This document shows, one piece after another, positions 8,298-17,024 of a DNA stretch of 64,000 nucleotides. The position numbers were made by a program, and so were the translations under genes. This DNA is from Cyclobacteriaceae bacterium (GTDB lineage: Bacteria; Bacteroidota; Bacteroidia; Cytophagales; Cyclobacteriaceae). Each line of letters starts with the position of its first letter. The first letter of the stretch is position 1. The notes under the pieces are model-generated. The model was not told where the DNA came from, ran no database searches, and saw only the letters and a program-made list of their open reading frames with translations. The DNA lies in NCBI GenBank assembly GCA_020436165.1, contig JAGQYI010000010.1, positions 1 through 64,000 on the forward strand. The letters are read 5' to 3'.

Positions 8298-9005
8298 ATG
8301 AATGCAGTAATTGATATTGGCAATACAAGATGTAAACTGGGCCTTTTTAGTAATGCTTCTGAAGAGATAGATGCTTACTTTTTTGAGACCAGTAAAGTTT
8401 ATGAATTTCTCAAGAACAAAAAAATCAAGCATGTTTTAATATGCAACGTGTCAAATGCCGGTAATCTTTTGGAAGAAATAAATTCTATTGCAGACAAAGT
8501 AACAGTTCTGACGAAAGATACCCCAATGCCAATAACAACAGATTACAAAACGCCAGAAACTCTTGGGGTGGACAGATTAGCTGCTTGTTTGGGAGGGAGA
8601 AAGTATTACGAAGGAAACGTTTTGGTGATAGATGCAGGTTCCTGTATAACCTATGATTTATTAACTGACCATAATGTACACAAGGGAGGAGTAATTACCC
8701 CAGGTTTACTTATGCGCCTTAAGGCTATGCATACTTTTACATCCAACTTGCCGTTGGTTCCTTTAGAATTTGTACCTCTTGAAGGCAAAACCACCTTCCA
8801 GTGCCTTCAAAGTGGTGCAACAAATGGAACGTTATTGGAAATGAAGGGTATTATTGAGACCTACAAGGCAAAATATGACAACTTATCTGTAATAATTGGG
8901 GGAGGAGATGCAGATTTTTTTGATAAAAACTTGGAATTGAACACCTTTGTGGTTTCAAATTTAGTGCTGGAAGGATTACGTGCAATTTTGATATATAATG
9001 AGTAG
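8298..9005 (+). CDS. coaX: Type III pantothenate kinase
   Basis: CoaX phosphorylates pantothenate with ATP, the first step of coenzyme A synthesis, and is the ASKHA-fold alternative to CoaA. The 235 residues show the N-terminal phosphate loop DIGNTRCKLGLF, the GVDRLAACLGG segment whose aspartate is the catalytic base, and the second nucleotide-binding motif VIDAGSCITYDLL. I chose the ATG at 8298 (MNAVIDIG), because upstream in-frame TTG codons add only three residues. The stop overlaps the start of the next OMP gene by eight bases, which begins a long envelope cluster. Confidence 0.95.
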   Translation: MNAVIDIGNTRCKLGLFSNASEEIDAYFFETSKVYEFLKNKKIKHVLICNVSNAGNLLEEINSIADKVTVLTKDTPMPITTDYKTPETLGVDRLAACLGGRKYYEGNVLVIDAGSCITYDLLTDHNVHKGGVITPGLLMRLKAMHTFTSNLPLVPLEFVPLEGKTTFQCLQSGATNGTLLEMKGIIETYKAKYDNLSVIIGGGDADFFDKNLELNTFVVSNLVLEGLRAILIYNE

Positions 9006-10275
9006 AAGTAAAAAACTGTTTTTTGTAGGGGTAATTGCTCTTTTTATTGTGGGAGGCAAATCGTTTGCTCAAGTAACTTTTTCACCTTATTCGTCTATCG
9101 GAATTGGTGATATTCAAGACCCAAACACTGCCGCTAAGTTCGGAATGGGTGGCTTAGGAATAAGTAATGGGACCTATTATAGTTTGAATATTGTTAACCC
9201 TGCTTTATTATACAAAAACCAGGTAGCGCTTTTTTCAGCTGCACTTTTAGCTGAATCGAAAAATATAAGTCAGGATGGATTTGAGACTTACAAGGTTGGC
9301 TCCGGTCAGCTTAATCATATGGCAGTTGCATTTCCTTTAATTTCTGGGAAGCTTTCAACTTCATTGGTATTAAGTCCCTATTCGGCTGTAAACTACAATG
9401 TTACTTATCAGGCCCCAATCGATGGACATCCAACTGATTCTGTAAGCTATGTTACTAAAGGTGATGGAGGGATTGACCAGTTAGCGCTCTCGATAGGGGG
9501 AGAATTGTTTAAGGGTTTTTCCGTTGGAGTTAGGGCAAGCTATTTGTTTAGTTCGGTAAGAAAAGAGAGCGCCTCGTACATACCGTTTGATGGAAGTAAT
9601 TATTATGTAGTAACATATAACGAACGACTTAGCTTTCAGGATTTTCTTTTTGGTGTAGGCCTTGCCTATTCACAGCAGGTTGGGGAAAGCGCAGTTAATT
9701 TTGGGTTGACTTATGATCTGAAAACAGACCTTAGCTCAAAGTATTTCGCGCGTATTGACCAGGAAAATGCAACAGGTTCTACCATTTTTGGAGATACGTT
9801 GGCCAACGACATTAGTGTTATTCAAAAAATACCTTCAAAACTTGGTCTGGGTATTTCCTACAAATACAAAAATATGTGGGTTGCAGGTATTGACTACACC
9901 ACCCAGGATTGGGAGATTAGTAAGGATCCGGTTTCTGGAAACTCTCTTTACAAAAAACGTGAAAAATTTGTTGTTGGAGGTGAAATTACTCCCGATGTGG
10001 CAAGTGTAAATAACTATTTAAAAAGAATAACGTACAGAGTAGGAGCAAGTTATACAAAAACCCCTTATTTTGTACAGGAAACGCAAATAACAGATTTTGG
10101 CATAAACTTTGGTTTATCTGTTCCAGTTGTACGATTTTCGAGCCTTGATTTTGGGTTTCAGTTCGGAAACAGGGGAACGTTATCGAACAATTTAATAAAG
10201 GAAAACTATTTTAGAGTATATTTTGGGGTTAGCTTCAACGACAATCGTTGGTTTTTGCGACCTAAGTTTAATTAA
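8998..10275 (+). CDS. Exported outer-membrane beta-barrel protein, FadL/OMPP1-like
   Basis: A 425-residue protein with a Sec signal peptide (FFVGVIALFIVGGKSFA, cleaved before QVTF) and a body of alternating aromatic/polar strands typical of a barrel. It contains AAKFGMGGLGISNGTYYSLNIVNPALL early on, a pattern seen in Bacteroidota OMPP1/FadL/PorV-type proteins, where an N-terminal plug precedes the barrel. The last residues WFLRPKFN do not end in a clear terminal aromatic. It overlaps the coaX stop by eight bases (ATGAGTAG) and is followed 16 bases later by a TPR gene and then lptC. That order recurs in Bacteroidota and suggests an envelope-assembly role. Precise function unknown. Confidence 0.75.
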   Translation: MSRSKKLFFVGVIALFIVGGKSFAQVTFSPYSSIGIGDIQDPNTAAKFGMGGLGISNGTYYSLNIVNPALLYKNQVALFSAALLAESKNISQDGFETYKVGSGQLNHMAVAFPLISGKLSTSLVLSPYSAVNYNVTYQAPIDGHPTDSVSYVTKGDGGIDQLALSIGGELFKGFSVGVRASYLFSSVRKESASYIPFDGSNYYVVTYNERLSFQDFLFGVGLAYSQQVGESAVNFGLTYDLKTDLSSKYFARIDQENATGSTIFGDTLANDISVIQKIPSKLGLGISYKYKNMWVAGIDYTTQDWEISKDPVSGNSLYKKREKFVVGGEITPDVASVNNYLKRITYRVGASYTKTPYFVQETQITDFGINFGLSVPVVRFSSLDFGFQFGNRGTLSNNLIKENYFRVYFGVSFNDNRWFLRPKFN

Positions 10276-10291
10276 ATAAATAAACAAAGTG

Positions 10292-11611
10292 ATGAAGAAG
10301 GTTTTTGGAACATTAGCGGTACTTACCATTCTGGCAATAAGCGCCAATGCACAAAGAGGATGGAAGTGGCCAGAAGATTCTGCCAAGAGGGTTAAAGCTG
10401 AGGAGAAAAATGTTATTCAATCAGATGCGGTAAAAATGGGCGACTACAAAACAGCCTTACCTGCCTTAAATTGGTTATTTATCAATACACCTGATTTGAA
10501 TAAATCAATTTATATAAATGGTGCAAAGGTTTACGACAACCTGGCCGATGTTGAAAAAGATGAGGCTAGAAAAGTACAGCTTGTCGATTCACTAATGTGG
10601 GTTTATGATCAGCGCATACAACACTTTGGAGACAAGCCTTATGTACTAAACTGGAAGGCCTATAAAGGCTACAAGTACTACATAAAAGACTTTTCAAAAG
10701 CAGAATGGCTGCTCAAGATGTTTGATGAGGCGTTTGACATTGGGGGTGAGGATATACTTGATGCCAACTTAATTGCATATATGAATGTGATTAAAGTGAA
10801 TGCTTTGGCTAAAAAGAATTTGACTGAAGACGAAATTCTTGATCGTTACGATAAGATAAATGATGTGATCGAGAAAAAGATGGAGGAGAAAAAGGCTAAG
10901 GGAGAAGATGTTGAAAGCCTGGTCTCAAAAAGAGCTCTTATTGACAATATACTAACTGAAATAGTAAACATAAATTGTGAATTTGTTGAAAACAACTATG
11001 GCCCAAGGTTCGAAGCAAACCCTGACGATCTTAAATTGGTCAAACGAATGTTTACATTTATGCTTACTGGTAAATGCACCGATTCTCCATTGTTTTTAAG
11101 CGTGGCTAAACAATTAGAAAAACTGCAACCTGATTTCGGCCTGGCCAAAGTAATTGGTACCAAGTGCCTTGCAAATAAAGACTATGATTGTGCCATAAAT
11201 TATTACAAAGAAGCGCTTCAATATACGGAAGATGGAGCTGATAAAGCAGATGTTTACATTCAACTCGGAAAAGTATATGCTGTAATTGGTCAAAAACCAA
11301 CTGCACGTAATATGTTTAACCAGGCATTGGCTGCTAACCCTGCTAATAAAGAGGCATATTCTGCAATTGGCGATCTATACTATCATAGCTTTAATGAATG
11401 TAAGGAAGAACAGGATATGGTTAAAGATAGACTTGTATTCATTGCTGCATATAATATGTACAGAAAGGCTGGCGATTCGGAAAAAATGCAACAAGCGAAA
11501 GAACAATTTCCATCAAAAGAAGAATTGTTTAATGGTGATTACGAAGCTGGTCAAACGGTTAATTTAGGTTGCTGGATAAATGAGTCAGTTACACTTAGTT
11601 CAAGAGACTAA
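10292..11611 (+). CDS. Periplasmic tetratricopeptide-repeat protein
   Basis: A 439-residue secreted protein with a signal peptide (VFGTLAVLTILAISANA, then QRGW). It is mostly alpha-helical. TPR units are clearest near residues 295-370, where AINYYKEALQY is followed by AVIGQKPTARNMFNQALAA and AYSAIGDLYYHSF. I take the ATG at 10292; a GTG three bases upstream would add one residue. It lies between an OMP gene and lptC, which suggests a scaffold for outer-membrane or LPS-transport complexes, but no direct evidence fixes this. A long inverted repeat at 11626-11670 follows and may attenuate transcription into lptC. Confidence 0.75.
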   Translation: MKKVFGTLAVLTILAISANAQRGWKWPEDSAKRVKAEEKNVIQSDAVKMGDYKTALPALNWLFINTPDLNKSIYINGAKVYDNLADVEKDEARKVQLVDSLMWVYDQRIQHFGDKPYVLNWKAYKGYKYYIKDFSKAEWLLKMFDEAFDIGGEDILDANLIAYMNVIKVNALAKKNLTEDEILDRYDKINDVIEKKMEEKKAKGEDVESLVSKRALIDNILTEIVNINCEFVENNYGPRFEANPDDLKLVKRMFTFMLTGKCTDSPLFLSVAKQLEKLQPDFGLAKVIGTKCLANKDYDCAINYYKEALQYTEDGADKADVYIQLGKVYAVIGQKPTARNMFNQALAANPANKEAYSAIGDLYYHSFNECKEEQDMVKDRLVFIAAYNMYRKAGDSEKMQQAKEQFPSKEELFNGDYEAGQTVNLGCWINESVTLSSRD

Positions 11612-11625
11612 TACAATAGAAGCTT

Positions 11626-11674
11626 AGAAAAAGGCTGTTTTGAAGGATTCCTTTAAGACAGCCTTTTTCTGTTT
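11626..11674 (+). terminator. Strong hairpin, probable terminator or attenuator before lptC
   Basis: A 13-base perfect inverted repeat (AGAAAAAGGCTGT at 11626-11638, ACAGCCTTTTTCT at 11658-11670) encloses a smaller AAGGATTCCTT palindrome. The T-run lies within the distal arm. It sits 20 bases before the GTG start of lptC, so it could also modulate read-through into the downstream genes. Confidence 0.65.
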
Positions 11675-11690
11675 ATAATAAACTATTTAC

Positions 11691-12236
11691 GTGCGAAAAA
11701 TCAACTATTACATTGGTTTGCTTTTTTTGTTGAGCATTGCTTCATGTGGTGAATCCGACAAAAAAGATACTACTCCGCAGATATACACGGGCCCTTTGAG
11801 TAAGCTTACCGATGCCAATATTTTATACAGCGATTCAGCCATTATAAAGGCCAATGTAAAGGCAGAGGAAATTCTGGATTTGCAAAATGGAGACAGGGAA
11901 GTGCCGAAAGGAATGTTTATTACATTTTTTGAAAAGGATGGAACCACTTCTGCAACCTTAAGAGCTGATTATGCTTACTATACAAAAGAAGAGGATACAT
12001 GGAAGGCCACAGGAAACGTGGTTGTTAATAATATTGCGAATAAAGAGGTTCTAAAAACCGAAGAACTTTTCTGGGAACCCAAAACAGAAAATGTTTATAC
12101 AGAAAAATTTGTTAAAATTGAGACACCGGGTGAATTGATGACAGGTACTGGTCTGAAAGCCAAGCAGGATTTTTCAGAGTGGACCCTCGATAAGCCGGAA
12201 GGAACAATTGAAGTTAATGAAGATGAAGGAAGATAA
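11691..12236 (+). CDS. lptC: LPS export ABC transporter periplasmic protein LptC (lipoprotein form)
   Basis: LptC links the inner-membrane LptBFG ATPase to LptA in the lipopolysaccharide bridge. The 181-residue protein starts with GTG and has a lipoprotein signal ending LLSIASC, so it should be lipid-anchored rather than held by a helix as in Escherichia coli. The domain contains the repeated beta-jellyroll strands, ending with the family hallmark MTGTGLKAKQDFSEWTL. The GTG is the only start that keeps the full signal peptide. A small membrane-protein gene overlaps its 3' end. The rest of the Lpt system is not in the window. Confidence 0.87.
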   Translation: MRKINYYIGLLFLLSIASCGESDKKDTTPQIYTGPLSKLTDANILYSDSAIIKANVKAEEILDLQNGDREVPKGMFITFFEKDGTTSATLRADYAYYTKEEDTWKATGNVVVNNIANKEVLKTEELFWEPKTENVYTEKFVKIETPGELMTGTGLKAKQDFSEWTLDKPEGTIEVNEDEGR

Positions 12237-12465
12237 ACCTAAAACAAATCTTATTAATATTTTACTGCTTTTTTTTAGTGGAGCAGTATTAGTTATTGGA
12301 GTACATCAAACCATAGTAAACGGCTTTGGCGAGTCGTATTGGATATTCATGGTTTCCATTGCTGTATTTTTGTTTTATTTAACAAGAAAGAACAAACAAA
12401 AACAGGAAGAAAACACGCCCAAAATGAACCGCAGAGCAAAGCGGTATATGGATAGAAACCACTAA
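12217..12465 (+). CDS. Small two-helix membrane protein, unknown function
   Basis: An 82-residue protein with two transmembrane helices (IINILLLFFSGAVLVIGVHQ-like region at about 10-30, then SYWIFMVSIAVFLFYL) and a basic C-terminus rich in Lys, Arg and Asn. The ATG at 12217 lies within the lptC 3' end (20-base overlap); ATG 12223 is an alternative. The neighbouring CBS/CorC gene starts one base after its stop, so the three genes are translationally coupled. I do not recognise a named family. Its fixed place between lptC and the CorC-type protein suggests an envelope function. Confidence 0.65.
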   Translation: MKMKEDKPKTNLINILLLFFSGAVLVIGVHQTIVNGFGESYWIFMVSIAVFLFYLTRKNKQKQEENTPKMNRRAKRYMDRNH

Positions 12466-12466
12466 G

Positions 12467-13738
12467 TTGGAAGATTTTTACATCATAGTAATTACATTAA
12501 TTTTTTCTGCCTTTTTTTCGGGCATGGAAATAGCCTTTGTATCTGCCGACAAGCTTCAGCTTGAAGTCCACGCAAAAACAGGAGGGTTTGCTGATAAAAT
12601 TCTTGTAAGATTCTTATCCAACCAATCAGGTTTTTTAGGAACAACTCTTATAGGAAATAACATTGCACTTGTGGTGTACGGAATTTTTATGGCCAGAGCC
12701 ATAGACCCCTGGCTGGATAATGTTTTACCCCCGATTCTTAATCAGTCTGTAGGCCACCTCGTTATTCAAACACTTATTTCCACATTATTGGTGCTGGTTA
12801 CGGCCGAGTTCTTACCTAAGAGCCTGTTTATATTGGACCCCAACCGTATTTTACGTTGGATGGCGCTTCCAATGCTGATCGTTTACTACCTTTTGTGGGT
12901 AGTAACCACAGTGGTTACCTGGTTTTCGAAATTACTGATCATATATGTTTTCAGGCTTAAATATGTGGAATCTAAACCCGTTTATGGGTTGGCGGACCTG
13001 AATGCATACATTATGAATTTGGTGAAGCAGCCCAACCCGGATGCTTTGGATGATGAGGTACACGATGTTGACGAACATATATTCGCCAATGCGTTGGAGT
13101 TCAAAAATCTCAAAGTGAGGGACTGCATGATTCCCAGAACGGAAATTACTGCCATTGATGTTGAAGATGGAATTGAAGAGCTGAAAGAAACACTTATAAA
13201 GAGTGGTTATTCTAAAGTACTGATCTATGAAGATTCCATTGATAACGTAATAGGCTATTGTCATGCGCACGAGCTTTTTAAAAAGCCGACTGAAATAAAG
13301 AAAATAATGACCCCTATTTTCATTGTTCCTGAAACTATGAGGGCTCAGGAATTAATGGTAAAGTTTATTGCTGAACGAAGAGGACTGGCTTTAGTAGTAG
13401 ATGAATATGGTGGCACAAGTGGGCTTATTAGTCTGGAAGACTTAATAGAAGAGATTGTTGGAGAAATACAGGATGAGCACGACATGGAGGCTCTAAGAGA
13501 AGAAAAGATCGGCAAACATATGTACATATTGAGTGCCCGGCTTGAAATTGAGTACCTGAACGATAAATACGGATGGGATTTGCCCGAAGGCGAATATGAT
13601 ACAATTGGCGGATTGATACTTTCTATTACAGGAGACATTCCTGAGGAAGGACAGGTTATCGAAATTGATAATTTTCGAATGGAAGTTATGGAAATGGAAG
13701 ATCGAAGGATCGTTTCCATAAAGCTGGCTGTTGGCTAG
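12467..13738 (+). CDS. DUF21/CBS/CorC_HlyC membrane protein (hemolysin C / GldE-like family)
   Basis: A 423-residue inner-membrane protein of the CNNM/CorC class, linked in other bacteria to Mg2+/Co2+ efflux. It carries an N-terminal DUF21 domain with about four helices (1-190), a CBS pair (about 205-330, including DCMIPRTEITAIDV and VVDEYGGTSGLISLEDLIEE) and a C-terminal CorC_HlyC domain with the PEGEYDTIGGLIL motif. The start appears to be a TTG one base after the preceding stop; no ATG occurs until after the first helix begins. The related gliding protein GldE belongs to the same family, but nothing here proves a motility role. Confidence 0.88.
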   Translation: MEDFYIIVITLIFSAFFSGMEIAFVSADKLQLEVHAKTGGFADKILVRFLSNQSGFLGTTLIGNNIALVVYGIFMARAIDPWLDNVLPPILNQSVGHLVIQTLISTLLVLVTAEFLPKSLFILDPNRILRWMALPMLIVYYLLWVVTTVVTWFSKLLIIYVFRLKYVESKPVYGLADLNAYIMNLVKQPNPDALDDEVHDVDEHIFANALEFKNLKVRDCMIPRTEITAIDVEDGIEELKETLIKSGYSKVLIYEDSIDNVIGYCHAHELFKKPTEIKKIMTPIFIVPETMRAQELMVKFIAERRGLALVVDEYGGTSGLISLEDLIEEIVGEIQDEHDMEALREEKIGKHMYILSARLEIEYLNDKYGWDLPEGEYDTIGGLILSITGDIPEEGQVIEIDNFRMEVMEMEDRRIVSIKLAVG

Positions 13739-13815
13739 TTTTTGTATGTATTTTGATACCTCATTCCCAAGCAAATACATTAAATAAGTTAGCTTTTAGA
13801 AACCATTGAAGTGCA

Positions 13816-13848
13816 TTTGGTTTTATGGGTATTAAGTCCCTATTTTTG
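13816..13848 (+). promoter_or_regulatory. Candidate Bacteroidota promoter for the PpiD-like gene
   Basis: TTTG at 13816-13819, a 21-base spacer, then TATTTTTG at 13841-13848. Spacing and -7 sequence are identical to those of the pdhA promoter at 2884-2916. The start codon follows 20 bases later. Confidence 0.6.
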
Positions 13849-13868
13849 CGGTCTTTAAAATAGAGAAA

Positions 13869-15977
13869 ATGGCTTTAATTAATACGTTGAGGAACAAAAT
13901 GGGTAAGTTTATAGTAGTTGCTATTGCTATAGCCATTTTGTCGTTTGTGTTGACTGATTTACTAAGTGGACAAAAATCAATTTTGGCAGGTAATGCCCGC
14001 GATATCGGTAAAATTGCCGGAGAAACGGTTACCTACGATGAGTTTCAAAAGAAAGTAGATGAATTAGTTCAAAACTACACTGCTACCTATGGGAGGAACC
14101 CAAGTGCAGATGAAATGAATTCATTGCGAAACCAGACTTGGTTGCTTTTAGTGGCAGAGAAATCTTTTGATAAAGAGTACAAAGAATTGGGAATAACTGT
14201 AAGCCCTGAAGAATTGGTAGATATGGTTCAGGGTAAGAACATCAGCCCAGATATCCAAAGAAATTTTATTAATCGTCAAACTGGTCAGTTCGATAAGGAT
14301 TTGCTCATTCAAACATTGAATCAATTGAATGCAACTCCACAAGGTCGCCAGCAATGGAAGCAATTTGAAGAGAGTCTTATTCCGGGAAGGAAAAGAGTGG
14401 AGCTTGACAACCTGATTGACAAAACCACTTTTGTGACAGACGCAGAAGCGCAAAGAGAGTATAACGACCAAAACACAGTGGCAGAGGTTAAGTACCTTTA
14501 CGTTCCGTACTTTGCTATAAACGATTCCTCTGTAAATGTGACGGATTCAGAGTTGGAAAGCTATATCGAGAACCATAAGGAGCAGTACCAGGTAGATTGG
14601 TCACGATCGATTGAATATGTTTCGTTCCCGATAATTGCTTCTTCCGAAGACTCATTAGCCTACAAAGATGAGCTAAGGGAGATGAAGGAAGAGTTAACCA
14701 CCATTACAGATGATTCTCTTTACGCTACAAGTAATTCAGAGACCTCAAATCCATTTGCAACTTACACGATAAATACCTTGCCAGCCATTGTTGCTTCTAA
14801 TTTGAATATCGTTAAAAAGGGAACAGTAGTTGGCCCTTATATAGATGGCGACAGTTATGTCCTTTATAAATTATCGGACATTTATGAAGATACAGCTGGT
14901 GTTGCCAAAGCAAGTCATATTCTTATAAAATGGGATAACGATACAGATGAGGCTAAAGCAAAGGCAAAAAAGGAAGCATTGGAAGTGCTGCGTGAAGTAC
15001 AGGGAGGAGCAAATTTTGCCGAGGTTGCCAAAGAAAAAAGTAAAGATGGCGGATCTGCGATTAATGGAGGAGATTTAGGATGGTTTACTTCAGGACAGAT
15101 GGTTAAGCCATTTAACGATGCTGTTTTTAGTGCAACCAAAAAAGGAATTATACCCAGAGTGGTTGAATCACAGTTTGGGTACCACATCATTGATGTTACT
15201 GAGGTGCCAACATTTACCAAGTATAAAGTAGCAACCGTAGGACTCAACATTACTGCAAGTGATGAAACCCGTGATGAAGCTTTTAGAAAAGCTGATTATT
15301 TTGCCGGAACATCAAGCAACCTGAATGATTTTACAACCAATGCAGAAAAAGAAGGATATGCCATTCTGGATGCAGATAATATTGAACCCAATGATCAAAA
15401 TATTGCCCGAATGGGTAAAGCCCGTCAGGTGGTAGGTTGGTTGTTCAGAGATGCTTCTGAAGGAGAGGTTTCGCAAGTGTTTGAACTGGACGACCAGTAT
15501 GTAGTTGCAGTGATGACAGGTGAACAGGAAAAGGGAACCGCCAAACTAAGCGATGTAAAACTGGAAGTAACCGAAAAGGTTAAGAATCAGAAAAAAGGAG
15601 AAATGATAAAGCAGAAGCTTGAGGGCCTTTCAGGAACACTAGATGAAATGGCAGCTGCTTATGGAGATGATGCTTCTGTATTAACTTCAAGTAATGTTAA
15701 AATGTCTTCAACTACCTTACCTTCAACCGGCAAATCTGATTTAGCAATAGGAACCGTTTTTTCACTTAAGGAAGGTGATGTTTCTAAACCAGTAACCACA
15801 GATAACGGAGTAGTAATTGTTCAGGTAGAAGGCATTACACCAGCACCTGAAATTGCTGATTATTCTATGCACGCGAATAATTTGAAGAAGGCAAGAGAAG
15901 GCCGCTCTTCGTATTATTTGGGCGAATTGGTGAAAGAAGCTGCTGACGTAAAAGACGAGCGTTACAAATTCTTCTAG
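13869..15977 (+). CDS. ppiD: Membrane-anchored peptidyl-prolyl isomerase/chaperone (PpiD type)
   Basis: A 702-residue periplasmic folding factor tethered by one N-terminal helix (KFIVVAIAIAILSFVLTDLL). A SurA-like N-terminal chaperone domain (about 35-240) precedes a parvulin PPIase domain beginning ASHILIKWDNDTDEAKA near residue 345 and ending SQFGYHIIDV. A second, degenerate parvulin-like region follows near 510-670. This layout equals that of PpiD, which handles proteins leaving SecYEG. A close promoter-like sequence precedes it, so it is probably transcribed separately from the lptC cluster. Confidence 0.87.
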   Translation: MALINTLRNKMGKFIVVAIAIAILSFVLTDLLSGQKSILAGNARDIGKIAGETVTYDEFQKKVDELVQNYTATYGRNPSADEMNSLRNQTWLLLVAEKSFDKEYKELGITVSPEELVDMVQGKNISPDIQRNFINRQTGQFDKDLLIQTLNQLNATPQGRQQWKQFEESLIPGRKRVELDNLIDKTTFVTDAEAQREYNDQNTVAEVKYLYVPYFAINDSSVNVTDSELESYIENHKEQYQVDWSRSIEYVSFPIIASSEDSLAYKDELREMKEELTTITDDSLYATSNSETSNPFATYTINTLPAIVASNLNIVKKGTVVGPYIDGDSYVLYKLSDIYEDTAGVAKASHILIKWDNDTDEAKAKAKKEALEVLREVQGGANFAEVAKEKSKDGGSAINGGDLGWFTSGQMVKPFNDAVFSATKKGIIPRVVESQFGYHIIDVTEVPTFTKYKVATVGLNITASDETRDEAFRKADYFAGTSSNLNDFTTNAEKEGYAILDADNIEPNDQNIARMGKARQVVGWLFRDASEGEVSQVFELDDQYVVAVMTGEQEKGTAKLSDVKLEVTEKVKNQKKGEMIKQKLEGLSGTLDEMAAAYGDDASVLTSSNVKMSSTTLPSTGKSDLAIGTVFSLKEGDVSKPVTTDNGVVIVQVEGITPAPEIADYSMHANNLKKAREGRSSYYLGELVKEAADVKDERYKFF

Positions 15978-16035
15978 TAAAAAGCATTAAGAAAATACAT
16001 AGGGAGTACATTTGTGCTCCCTATTTTTGTTTTAT

Positions 16036-16302
16036 ATGAGCACGGCTAACGAGAAAAAAGATTTTGGGGAATTGCTTGACAGTCAATACAATTGGCCTGC
16101 CGACTATCTTTTTAAATTTATTGTTAATACTGAGTTTAAACAACAGTTGATAAAGCTGTTTGAACCGCATAAGGTTATAGAGAAGCCTTCTTCACAAGGG
16201 AAATACGTTAGCATTACAGCCCGAGTGCTTATGAATAGTGCTCAGGAAGTCATGGATTTGTACGAAAAGGCATCCAAAATAGAAACAGTAATCTCTCTTT
16301 GA
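16036..16302 (+). CDS. DUF493 (YbeD-like) family protein
   Basis: An 88-residue soluble protein of the DUF493/YbeD family, which has an ACT-like alpha/beta fold and no settled function. The core reads WPADYLFKFIVNTE, then SSQGKYVSITARVLMNSAQEV and a final helix and strand. I start at the ATG at 16036 (MSTANEKKDF); a GTG at 16012 would add a hydrophobic octapeptide that is not family-like. It lies between ppiD and rsmI with short gaps. YbeD-like proteins have been suggested to regulate partner enzymes, but no partner is indicated here. Confidence 0.8.
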   Translation: MSTANEKKDFGELLDSQYNWPADYLFKFIVNTEFKQQLIKLFEPHKVIEKPSSQGKYVSITARVLMNSAQEVMDLYEKASKIETVISL

Positions 16303-16343
16303 TTTGTCAATTCGTTCTCTTTGTGCTATCTATGGCGTAGCAT

Positions 16344-17024
16344 ATGAGCAGCTCCAAAACAAAATTATACTTAGTGCCAACACCTATTGGCAATTTAAAA
16401 GATATCACTCTCAGAGCCTTAGAAATACTGAAAGCAGTTGATGTTATTTTGGCGGAGGATACCCGCACAACTGGTCAGTTACTGAAGCATTATGACATCA
16501 AACAACCTCTGGTTAGTTACCACGCGCATAACGAGCATTCAGCAGTGCCAAGGGTAATTAGCAAGCTGGAAGAGGGACAAATTATTGCTTTGGTAACAGA
16601 TGCCGGAACACCTGGAATCTCCGACCCGGGTTACTTGGTGGTTCGTGAGGCCCTTGCACATGGATTTAAAGTGGAAGCATTGCCGGGCGCTACCGCCTTT
16701 GTGCCAGCCCTGGTAAAAAGTGGTTTGCCTTCTGATAGGTTTGTGTTTGAAGGGTTTTTACCTCATAAAAAAGGCCGCCAAACACGCTTGCAGCAGTTAT
16801 CGGAAGAACCAAGAACCATCGTTTTGTACGAATCGCCTCACAGGTTGCTTAAAACGCTGTCGCAATTAGAAGAGTTTTTTGGAGAAGAGCGCAAAATTTC
16901 TGTTTCAAGGGAGCTTACGAAATTGTATGAAGAAACCGTGAACGGTACGGTTAAGGAGGTAATGGCCCATTTTGAAACCGGAACACTTAAAGGAGAGCTG
17001 GTAATAATTATTGAAGGGAGATGA
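16344..17024 (+). CDS. rsmI: 16S rRNA (cytidine1402-2'-O)-methyltransferase
   Basis: RsmI uses SAM to methylate the 2'-O of C1402 in the ribosomal decoding centre. The 226 residues contain the tetrapyrrole-methylase fold motifs: YLVPTPIGNLKDITLRA at the start, ILAEDTRTTGQLLKHY, VTDAGTPGISDPGYLVVREA (SAM loop) and LPGATAFVPALVKSGLPSDRF. The protein ends after the catalytic domain, like other short Bacteroidota forms that lack the extra C-terminal domain of E. coli RsmI. Its stop overlaps the suhB start (ATGA), so the two genes are translationally coupled. Confidence 0.95.
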   Translation: MSSSKTKLYLVPTPIGNLKDITLRALEILKAVDVILAEDTRTTGQLLKHYDIKQPLVSYHAHNEHSAVPRVISKLEEGQIIALVTDAGTPGISDPGYLVVREALAHGFKVEALPGATAFVPALVKSGLPSDRFVFEGFLPHKKGRQTRLQQLSEEPRTIVLYESPHRLLKTLSQLEEFFGEERKISVSRELTKLYEETVNGTVKEVMAHFETGTLKGELVIIIEGR

